Source: Verrucomicrobiales bacterium (GTDB taxonomy: Bacteria > Verrucomicrobiota > Verrucomicrobiia > Verrucomicrobiales > DEV007). Taken from it: DNA of 7,504 bases. This document shows, piece after piece, positions 1-5,435 of this stretch; position 1 is the stretch's first letter; each line of letters begins with the position of its first letter. The DNA lies in the NCBI GenBank assembly GCA_022424805.1, contig JAKMGR010000275.1, positions 1 to 7,504 on the forward strand, given 5' to 3'. The translations under genes and the position numbers were made by a program. Under the pieces are notes generated by a model, which made no database searches, had not been told where the DNA came from, and saw nothing but the letters and a program-made list of their open reading frames with translations.

Positions 1-199
1 GTCCTATGCTAGAAGCCGCGGGACTGGTTTCGTATTTCGCCCGTCCCGAAACTCACTGGCACCTTTTACGTTTCGCATCTATTTACCGCCCGCCTGGTCG
101 TCGAGCGAGATTACATTGTTCCCGCGAGGAACCTTGCTCCCCCGCAGTTTGCTGCGCCATGCATGGTCCTGAGGATTTTGTTTTTGGCCTTACCGGCAG
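1..199. other. Left edge without a recognisable gene
   Basis: No reading frame here resembles a known protein. A frame open from about 13 to 276 (+) and one from 6 to 218 (+) lack a plausible start signal and domain-like sequence. The stretch contains an inverted repeat, CGGGAC at 19-24 against GTCCCG at 43-48 with an 18-base loop, and a competing one, GTTTCG at 27-32 against CGAAAC at 47-52. These may be part of a dispersed repeat or the end of a feature lying to the left. Confidence 0.4.
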
Positions 200-355
200 A
201 TGGGCCATTTTCTTGTGAAGCGAACTGCCTGTATTCTCTCATACTCGTTCGCTTTCCTGTTGTCGGGATGTGAGCAGAAAAGCTACGTCGTAATTCCCGA
301 CATAAAAAAAGCCCCGCAATTCGTGAGTGAGGGCTATCTTGCCTCCGCGGATTGA
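200..355 (+). CDS. Possible small lipoprotein (51 residues)
   Basis: I do not recognise this protein. What can be seen is a classic lipoprotein signal: basic residues (Lys7, Arg8), a hydrophobic core, then the lipobox LLSGC with Cys24 as the residue to be lipidated. The mature part would be only 28 residues (starting CEQKSYVVIPD) and would sit on a membrane facing the periplasm. An in-frame GTG at 215 gives a more typical start, with a peptide beginning MKRTAC. Neither start has a good ribosome-binding site, but most genes in this window lack one too. Against it: the frame is short, and a terminator-like hairpin for the opposite strand lies inside it (304-335). A chance lipobox cannot be excluded. 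Nothing next to it suggests a partner. Confidence 0.4.
   Translation: MGHFLVKRTACILSYSFAFLLSGCEQKSYVVIPDIKKAPQFVSEGYLASAD
304..335 (-). terminator. Intrinsic-terminator-like hairpin, minus strand
   Basis: Read on the minus strand, AGCCC (335-331) pairs with GGGCT (314-310) around a 16-base loop and is followed directly by a run of T (309-304). This is the form of a Rho-independent terminator, although the stem is only 5 bp and the loop is long. It would end a transcript coming from the redoxin gene that stops at 730, about 400 bases upstream. It overlaps the possible plus-strand lipoprotein frame, so one of the two calls may be wrong. Confidence 0.35.
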
Positions 356-729
356 TTTGGCGGGAACCCACTCGTGGTCGGCTGCTTCAGTCGGCCCCAA
401 CCGTAATCCAGAGACCCGCAAGCAGAATCACCGCAATGTCGTGCCTGTCGTTCCGAGAGGCGTGGATAAATCCCAGCCGATTCCTTTCTGGGTATCTTTT
501 TCTAATAACAAACGCGACCAGAGGCAGGAGATGGGCGCGCTCAAAGCAACCATGGCCGCTGGGCAGGTTCGCGGCGAGAACGCTGCCTTTCCCGAGCGCA
601 CGGTAGGTGCTGTGCTTGGGAAATCGGCTTGGCAGAGTGCCGTTAAGAATGCCGAGCAGACGCACGGCATTCGCAGTGATTCCCGCGCACCGATTGCTTT
701 GAGGCGTCCGCGGGGTTGTGGTTCAAGGC
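356..729. other. 374-base stretch with open frames but no convincing gene
   Basis: Several frames stay open on both strands. The best minus-strand candidate is a 92-codon frame at 387-665 with a GTG start; it has hydrophobic patches (for example HLLPLVAFVI, and IAVILLAGLW near its end) and ends 52 bases before the terminator-like hairpin at 304-335. It is antisense and codon-aligned to an open plus-strand frame (327-797), so one may be open only because of the other. No motif, signal or ribosome-binding site decides between them and I recognise no family. It could be a small membrane protein, a decayed gene or plain intergenic DNA. Confidence 0.35.
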
Positions 730-1305
730 TTACTCGACCTCTTCTCCAGCAATCAGCTTGCGAATGTTCTCGGCTCCGACTTCTGCATTCATCGTGAAGC
801 CATTGAATTCGACGACGCCTTCTTTGTTGATGACGACCCACCAAGGAGTGCCTCCGGTTTCGTAGGCTACGTTAATGCTGTAGGCGTCCTTGGTTTTCGC
901 GAGGTGACCAAAGGGGATATCAAGGTCAAACTCCTCAGCCGTTGGTTTCAGCATGAACTCACTATTAGAAGTGTAGTCCTGAAAGGGCGTCTGGATTGCG
1001 AGAAAGACGACGTCTTCAGTGCCTTGAAATTCCTTAACTAATTGCTGTAGAATAGGAAACTCACGCTTTTTACTCGCTTCGCAGGTTGATTGAAAGAGGA
1101 AAATAACGACAACCTTGCTGGGGAAATCGTAGAGAGTGAGGCGCTCCTTACCTTCCGGTAGATTAATCCAGGTCTGCACTCCAAGAGCGGGAGCCTTGCT
1201 GCCTTCGATGCCTTTCAAGGGTTCGGTTTTAGCTTCATCTTGGGCATTCAGCAAGAGGGTTGGCAAAACAGCAGTTGCCAGCAGAAGTGGAAAAAAACGT
1301 TTCAT
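730..1305 (-). CDS. Exported thioredoxin-fold (redoxin/TlpA-like) protein with a single cysteine
   Basis: A 191-residue protein with an N-terminal signal peptide (MKRFF, then a hydrophobic stretch to about residue 18, likely cut after Leu-Asn-Ala21), so it acts outside the cytoplasm. The rest fits a thioredoxin fold: strand KVVVIFLF (64-71), the active-site position STCEAS (73-78), strand DVVFLAIQ (98-105), the cis-proline motif GGTPWWVV (151-158, Thr153-Pro154), and a final helix. The usual CxxC is reduced to C75-E-A-S78, and Cys75 is the only cysteine in the protein. A dithiol oxidoreductase role is therefore unlikely; a monothiol, peroxiredoxin-like or non-redox role is possible. The ATG at 1305 begins a proper signal peptide, but no clear ribosome-binding site precedes it. 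It is divergent from the DUF1080 gene, with about 86 bases between the starts, so the two may share a control region. Confidence 0.9.
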   Translation of the reverse strand: MKRFFPLLLATAVLPTLLLNAQDEAKTEPLKGIEGSKAPALGVQTWINLPEGKERLTLYDFPSKVVVIFLFQSTCEASKKREFPILQQLVKEFQGTEDVVFLAIQTPFQDYTSNSEFMLKPTAEEFDLDIPFGHLAKTKDAYSINVAYETGGTPWWVVINKEGVVEFNGFTMNAEVGAENIRKLIAGEEVE

Positions 1306-1391
1306 GGTAATCTATGACGAGTTGTGTATAGAAATTCTGACACATTATTGCGGGCTTGCGATGGAAAAAAATCCAGGACATGATCATATCT
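1306..1391. promoter_or_regulatory. Divergent intergenic region with candidate promoters
   Basis: This gap must hold start signals for the redoxin gene (-) and the DUF1080 gene (+). On the minus strand TATACA (1330-1325) resembles a -10 box about 20 bases before the ATG; no good -35 box lies at the right distance. On the plus strand TTGTGT (1322-1327) followed 17 bases later by TTATTG is a weak match. AGGA at 1375-1378 may be the ribosome-binding site for the ATG at 1392. Confidence 0.25.
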
Positions 1392-2027
1392 ATGAATCGA
1401 ATCCTTTTCTTACTCGCTGCAAATGTGCTTCTTTTTCAAACGGTCGAGGCCCAACATCCCGAGAAAAATGGAGCAGGATTTACGAAATTGCCTCTATCAG
1501 CCTTGAAAACCGATGGCAACTGGCAGCAGCAGGCGAATGGCGAAATCTATCTTGAACCACGAGAGGGGGAGGTGGGCTGGAAGCGCTACAACCACTACCT
1601 GACGCTTCCAGAGAAATACGGAAATTTCATCGTCGACTTCGAATACAAGCACGGCGAAGGCGGCAATTCAGGCCTCTATTTCCGGGTTTCGGACATGGTC
1701 GACCCAACCGTTCACGGGTTTGAAATTCAGATTCTGGATTCGCTCGGAAAAGCGGACGAAGAAATGGGTCATCACGACAACGGGGGTATTATCAAAACGA
1801 AGGGTGCCGATAAGAACATGTCGAAAAAAGCCGGAGAATGGAATCGCATGACAGTGAAAATGAAGGGCAACAATCTCACCGTGACACTGAATGGAGAAGT
1901 CGTGCAGAGTTTGAATCTCGATAGAAAGCGACCAGAGGAAAAACAGCTTCACAAGGAGGGCTTCATCTCGATTCAAGATCACGGTCTTCCGTTCTGGGTT
2001 CGCAACATTCAGGTGAAGAAGCTCTGA
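1392..2027 (+). CDS. Exported DUF1080 protein (3-keto-disaccharide hydrolase family)
   Basis: The 211-residue product starts with a clear signal peptide (MNRILFLLAANVLLFQTVEA, cut before Gln21) and is otherwise one DUF1080 (PF06439) domain, a concanavalin/jelly-roll fold common in exported proteins of planctomycetes, verrucomicrobia and Bacteroidetes. Family landmarks are visible: FIVDFEYKHGEGGNSGLYFR (79-98), GFEIQILD (109-116), the HDNGGI turn (128-133), GEWNRMTVKMKGN (148-160), LTVTLNGEVV (162-171) and the closing GFISIQDHGLPFWVRNIQVK (190-209). Some members hydrolyse 3-keto-glycosides; the substrate here cannot be told from sequence. I chose ATG 1392 because it begins the signal peptide and has AGGA 13 bases upstream; an in-frame ATG at 1380 and a TTG at 1356 would add 4 and 12 residues. 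There is no sugar oxidase or transporter nearby to hint at substrate. Confidence 0.93.
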   Translation: MNRILFLLAANVLLFQTVEAQHPEKNGAGFTKLPLSALKTDGNWQQQANGEIYLEPREGEVGWKRYNHYLTLPEKYGNFIVDFEYKHGEGGNSGLYFRVSDMVDPTVHGFEIQILDSLGKADEEMGHHDNGGIIKTKGADKNMSKKAGEWNRMTVKMKGNNLTVTLNGEVVQSLNLDRKRPEEKQLHKEGFISIQDHGLPFWVRNIQVKKL

Positions 2028-2028
2028 T

Positions 2029-2076
2029 TTTGGGAAATTCGGATTACGGCTCTTGGCATTTTTCCATTCTCCCAAA
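2029..2076. terminator. Weak inverted repeat after the DUF1080 gene
   Basis: TTTGGGA (2029-2035) is the exact complement of TCCCAAA (2070-2076), starting two bases after the DUF1080 stop codon. An alternative pairing GGAAA (2033-2037) with TTTCC (2061-2065) shortens the loop. The 34-base loop and the absence of a T-run make it a poor intrinsic terminator; it may still mark a transcript end between this gene and truB. Confidence 0.25.
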
Positions 2077-2115
2077 CAAATCGGTTTCCATTTCGCGATG
2101 GAGCGATACTTTTCG

Positions 2116-2133
2116 CGCTTCCGCGCCGGAGCG
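2116..2133 (+). promoter_or_regulatory. GC-rich stem-loop in the truB leader
   Basis: CGCT(T)CCG at 2116-2123 pairs with CGGAGCG at 2127-2133 around a 3-base loop, with T2120 bulged. The stem ends 17 bases before the truB ATG, in a leader with no Shine-Dalgarno sequence. It could modulate translation or be an RNA-processing site; there is no direct evidence for either. Confidence 0.25.
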
Positions 2134-2150
2134 TGGTTGCCTCGATTGCT

Positions 2151-2870
2151 ATGAGCACCGAACCCATCACCGGAGTTTTGTTGGTAGACAAAGGCCAAGA
2201 CATGACGTCTCACGATGTCGTGGCTGTGGCGCGTCGTACACTGAATACGAAAAAAATCGGCCATTGTGGAACACTGGATCCCATGGCGACAGGTCTTTTG
2301 ATTCTTGTGATCGGAAAAGCGACGAAAATTCAGGATCTTCTTATGTCCGAGGACAAGGAATATACCGGCTCTCTGGAGTTAGGGAAAACGACGAACACGC
2401 AGGACGCCGAGGGAGAGGTGGAAACGGAAAACGAGGTTCCCGATTTTACCGAAGAGCAAATCCGCGAAGCTTTTGACAAGTTCAAAGGTGACTTCTATCA
2501 GACTCCACCGATGGTTTCGGCGATCAAGAAAGACGGTGTGCCGCTCTATAAACTAGCTCGTCAGGGCAAAGAGGTGAAGCGCGATCCCCGCTTTGTCCAC
2601 GTCTTCAGCTATCGAATCGACGGTATCGAGTTGCCTGTAGTGGAGTTTACGGTCAAGTGCAGCAAGGGCTTCTATGTCCGCACCTACTGCCACGACATCG
2701 GGCAGAACTTGGGCTGCGGAGCGCACATGAAGTCGTTGCGTAGGACCCGGTCCGGAAAATTCGACCTCGAGCGTTCCGTTACCTTTGAAGAACTTAAGCA
2801 CGGGAATCGCGAGGACATCATTGCCAAAATGATGTCACTGCCTGAAATCTCGCGACTGCGCGGAGCGTAA
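2151..2870 (+). CDS. truB: tRNA pseudouridine(55) synthase TruB
   Basis: TruB converts uridine 55 in the T-loop of tRNAs to pseudouridine in the cytoplasm. The 239-residue protein shows all core motifs: GVLLVDKGQDMTSHDVV (8-24), the catalytic loop GHCGTLDPMATGLL (37-50) with nucleophile Asp43, KEYTGSLELG, the YQTPPMVSAIKKDGVPLYKL region with its conserved Tyr, and CSKGFYVRTYCHDIG near the end of the domain. Most bacterial TruB proteins reach about 300 residues; this one stops soon after the catalytic domain (ending ISRLRGA), so a C-terminal PUA-type RNA-binding domain is missing. The start at ATG 2151 matches the family's N-terminus; a GTG at 2133 would add six residues. The usual neighbours rbfA, rpsO and ribF are absent here; instead an exported redoxin-like gene follows after 53 bases. 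Confidence 0.97.
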   Translation: MSTEPITGVLLVDKGQDMTSHDVVAVARRTLNTKKIGHCGTLDPMATGLLILVIGKATKIQDLLMSEDKEYTGSLELGKTTNTQDAEGEVETENEVPDFTEEQIREAFDKFKGDFYQTPPMVSAIKKDGVPLYKLARQGKEVKRDPRFVHVFSYRIDGIELPVVEFTVKCSKGFYVRTYCHDIGQNLGCGAHMKSLRRTRSGKFDLERSVTFEELKHGNREDIIAKMMSLPEISRLRGA

Positions 2871-2923
2871 ATATTCTGTAATTTATGGTCTCCTGTCTTG
2901 TAAATGCTGGAGTAGGTTGTGCC

Positions 2924-3664
2924 GTGAAACCTGTCTCTATCATTCCTCTGGCTTTTGCGCTGGGAATTCTTTTGCAAAGTCTCCCTCTGGGCGCAAAGGA
3001 AAAGGCTCCGTATTTTCAGGATCAGTATTCAGGCAGAATAGTCTCCGACATGAATATGGCGGCAGATTTGGTGATCGCCCGGTTCTATAACGCGCCACGC
3101 TACGATACTACTGCTCCGGCTTTTGCCTTGGTTGATTTGGAAACCGAGGAGACGGTTTTTCTCAAGCATCTTCACCAGGAGCGCCCCGTTGTTCTGCTTT
3201 TTGCCTCGTGGGGTTGCGACGTAATGCGGGACAGCATCAGCGAGCTCCTTGCCGTCCACGAAGAGTTCGAGGATGACTTTGACTTCGTGATGGTCTACAT
3301 CCGTGAAGCGCATTCTCTTGACGGTTTGCATCCGGTTTTAGGCAAAGTGGAAGATCCTTCGACGATGACCCAGAGAAAAGCTGCTGCCCGAGCTTGTCGC
3401 GAAGATCTCGAGCTACCTTTTCGAATCCTGGTCGACCGGATCGACGACCGAGTCGCCACGCGCTGGGCTGCCTGGCCGATTCGGCTATTCGTCGTCGATA
3501 CCGAGGGCATCGTAGTCTACTCGGGCAAGCCGGGGCCGTGGGGATACAGCCCTGGAAAAGGCTTCGAGGCCAGTCTCGCAAAAGAATTGCGAAAACACGA
3601 AGATCGATTTAGTCAGATGTCGCTGGAAGATTTTCTGCGATCCTACCCGAGACCGAAAAACTGA
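2924..3664 (+). CDS. Exported iodothyronine deiodinase-like redoxin (Cys form)
   Basis: With the GTG start at 2924 (GGAG at 2909-2912) the product has 246 residues and a signal peptide ending SLPLGA, so it is exported. An ATG at 2885 would add 13 residues with two cysteines. The body matches the deiodinase family (PF00837), a thioredoxin-fold family: VLLFASWGC (90-98), DFDFVMVYIREAHSLDG (118-134), WAAWPIRLFVVDTEGIVVYS (181-200) and GKPGPWGYSP (201-210), the last very close to the vertebrate C-terminal motif. Cys98 stands where animal enzymes have selenocysteine; Tyr125, Glu128 and His130 lie 27, 30 and 32 residues after it, as in mammalian type 3 deiodinase (from memory). The second catalytic His is not evident: none occurs around 144-160. 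Only Cys98 and Cys158 remain in the mature protein. Iodothyronine is not an expected bacterial substrate; reductive dehalogenation or a thiol redox role are both open. Confidence 0.85.
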   Translation: MKPVSIIPLAFALGILLQSLPLGAKEKAPYFQDQYSGRIVSDMNMAADLVIARFYNAPRYDTTAPAFALVDLETEETVFLKHLHQERPVVLLFASWGCDVMRDSISELLAVHEEFEDDFDFVMVYIREAHSLDGLHPVLGKVEDPSTMTQRKAAARACREDLELPFRILVDRIDDRVATRWAAWPIRLFVVDTEGIVVYSGKPGPWGYSPGKGFEASLAKELRKHEDRFSQMSLEDFLRSYPRPKN

Positions 3665-3718
3665 GAGAATCTTGAATCGCGTTTTGCAATTCCCTCGGAA
3701 GTCGGGACAGTTCTATAT

Positions 3719-4936
3719 ATGAAGATCGCGAAGGATGGGATTCGCTCGATCGTAAAGGTCGGTTACGATGGGAGAGTATACAAAACCTTCCGGGGCACGG
3801 ATAAGGAAGAGCGTTTTGCGAACGAAGTCCGAGTGCTCAAGGCGTTGGAAGCACGAGGTTGTGAGAATGTGCCGCGCTTGCTCGACGACAATCTCGAAGA
3901 ACTCACGATCGTGACCACGAATTGCGGCGCTCCCGCTGAGACATCCATCAGCAAGGAAAAAGCCCAAATGCTTTATAAAGAGCTGGAAACGAAATACGGT
4001 GTTGTCCATGACGATCCGTTTCCGCGAAATATCACCTACAACCAGCGATCCGGTCAGTTCAACATCATCGATTTTGAGCTGGCCGAGGTGAAAGAAGACC
4101 CGGAGCAGCGCGAGGGGGCTGATGAGGCGCATCGTTCTCTGAGTTGGGCTGGAATGACACGGGATGGACGGCGGAAGCCGGGCAACCAGGATGCCCTTTC
4201 TGTCTTTTCTTCCCACGGAGGTTGGGCGGAATCAATGGAGTTGAAAGGGGAGCAATCCATCGATGGAAGTGGACTCGTATTTGCTGTCAGCGATGGCATG
4301 GGTGGTCAGGCTGGCGGCGAGGTCGCAAGTTCTCTTGTTGTTCGCGATCTGCGTCGATTCCTCCCTGCGATGATGGGAGACTTCCACGGGGCAGGCGATC
4401 AAGAGACTATTCTCGAAGCCGCCGTGCGTTCCCTTCACGATTTTGTAAAGCGGACTGGTGACAATTCCGAAGAGCTCAAAGGAATGGGCGCCACCGTTGT
4501 CTGTGGGCTTTTCTACCGCACCCGCGTTGTGTTTGCTCACGTGGGTGACAGTCGCTTTTACCGCTTTCGAAACGGTGAGCTTACGCAGCTGACTCACGAC
4601 CACACCTTTCTCGGAAGTCGATTTCGGGCTGGGAAGATGAACGAGCGCGAAATGCGGATGCATCCGAGGCGAAATGTTCTCCAGCAGGCAATCGGCGGAG
4701 GTTGCCAATATGTTACGCCGCAGGTCGATTCTTCATCCGTCGAGCCGGGTGACTGGTTTCTGGTTTGTTCCGATGGAGTCATCGACGGACTCTGGAACAA
4801 GAATATCGCGCAAGCCTTCGAGGAAGGCGTTGAAAACGAAAAATCCGCCGATGTATTATGTCAGCGCATTCTTGATTGGTCATTCCAAGAAGCCGGGGCA
4901 GACGATACGACCTTGTTTGTTGTCGGGGTGGAGTAG
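3719..4936 (+). CDS. Minimal kinase-like domain fused to a PP2C-type Ser/Thr phosphatase
   Basis: A 405-residue cytoplasmic protein with two parts and no membrane segment. Residues 1-125 look like a compact protein-kinase-like fold of the Bud32/RIO type: VYK with Lys22, Glu36 in the helix-C position, hinge-like LTIVTTN (62-68), catalytic loop VHDDPFPRNI with His97, Asp99 and Asn104 in HxDxxxxN spacing, and IIDFE (116-120), Asp118 standing for the DFG Asp. Residues 142-405 are a PP2C phosphatase: RRKPGNQDA (Asp158), SDGMGG (Asp192), HVGDSR (Asp277), CSDG (Asp352) and GADDTT (Asp395) supply the metal ligands, so the phosphatase should be active. The usual DN near the end is DD here. Fusion in one chain suggests a switch that phosphorylates and dephosphorylates the same target, or a kinase-like domain that regulates the phosphatase. 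No clear ribosome-binding site; it follows the deiodinase-like gene by 54 bases. Confidence 0.93.
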   Translation: MKIAKDGIRSIVKVGYDGRVYKTFRGTDKEERFANEVRVLKALEARGCENVPRLLDDNLEELTIVTTNCGAPAETSISKEKAQMLYKELETKYGVVHDDPFPRNITYNQRSGQFNIIDFELAEVKEDPEQREGADEAHRSLSWAGMTRDGRRKPGNQDALSVFSSHGGWAESMELKGEQSIDGSGLVFAVSDGMGGQAGGEVASSLVVRDLRRFLPAMMGDFHGAGDQETILEAAVRSLHDFVKRTGDNSEELKGMGATVVCGLFYRTRVVFAHVGDSRFYRFRNGELTQLTHDHTFLGSRFRAGKMNEREMRMHPRRNVLQQAIGGGCQYVTPQVDSSSVEPGDWFLVCSDGVIDGLWNKNIAQAFEEGVENEKSADVLCQRILDWSFQEAGADDTTLFVVGVE

Positions 4937-4951
4937 CGAGGCTTACCTCGC
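4936..4951. repeat. Perfect 6-bp hairpin at the PP2C stop codon
   Basis: GCGAGG (4936-4941), loop CTTA, CCTCGC (4946-4951). The last base of the TAG stop (4934-4936) is the first base of the stem. There is no T-run, so it is not a typical intrinsic terminator; it may protect the mRNA 3' end or be a copy of a dispersed repeat. GTAG and CGAGG also occur at the left end of the element at 6826-6959, a faint similarity. Confidence 0.5.
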
Positions 4952-5435
4952 GGTCAGAGTTGGGTGATCATCAAACCTACCAACCAAAAGTCTCCCCATA
5001 TTTCGTGAAAGAATCAAATTCGTCCATGCTTTTGGAAAGCTCGCCAAGATCAAGGGTTCGGCGGAGTGTTCGGATTCTGGGATCAAGTTTGAAGTGGCAA
5101 TGACGGATAGCCTGCATGGGAGGGTTGAGGGAGTCACTCAAGCGAACTGTTTCCTACGCGGATCTGGAGGATGTCCGGCTCAGTAGGCATCCATTCCGAG
5201 AGGCCAGCCTGACATTCCCAGCTCGAAGTCTTGAGATCTTCACCTCCATCCCCGGTGCCAGAGGATTTTTGTATGTCGTAGACGTTACCGGATCATCGCA
5301 CGATGCCTGAATGTTCGTCACTGAAGCGCTTCTTGCGATTGCAGAAGCTGCAATGAATCAATTTTCCGATCAGATTTAGGACTCGGTTAATGAATAGGAC
5401 GCTTGTTGGCGACGGTAAAACCTGCTGCCACTCTC
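4952..5435. other. 484-base convergent intergenic region, no confident gene
   Basis: It lies between the convergent ends of the kinase/PP2C gene and argA. No frame shows a recognisable domain. The least unlikely small gene is a 46-codon minus-strand frame, 5117-4977, starting MQAIRHCHFK and ending KYGETFGW; its composition is protein-like (DLGELSKSMDEFDSF), but there is no ribosome-binding site and I know no relative. A second minus-strand frame ending in GNSSLE overlaps its upstream side in another phase, so the pair could be a decayed longer gene. A plus-strand frame at 5116-5310 looks like a shadow. Confidence 0.4.
5338..5354. repeat. Perfect 7-bp inverted repeat near the argA 3' end
   Basis: ATTGCAG (5338-5344), loop AAG, CTGCAAT (5348-5354), followed on the plus strand by GAATCAATTTT. 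Its place between convergent genes suits a weak bidirectional transcription stop, but the T-run is short and displaced. Confidence 0.3.

Noticed and set aside
327..797. 156-codon plus-strand open frame
   Set aside because: It runs into the antisense of the redoxin gene, has no start signal or domain, and its composition is unlike a folded protein. Likely a shadow of the opposite-strand codon-aligned frame or chance.
428..844. 138-codon minus-strand open frame
   Set aside because: Its first third overlaps the end of the redoxin gene in a different phase and begins with Arg-rich low-quality sequence; no domain is visible.
2924..3664. Selenocysteine (in-frame TGA) in the deiodinase-like gene
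   Set aside because: The residue at the Sec position is encoded by TGC (Cys98); no internal TGA occurs in the frame.
3665..3718. Promoter in front of the kinase/PP2C gene
   Set aside because: TTGCAA (3684-3689) and TATATA (3714-3719) are 24 bases apart, too far for a standard sigma-70 pair, and TATATA overlaps the start codon.
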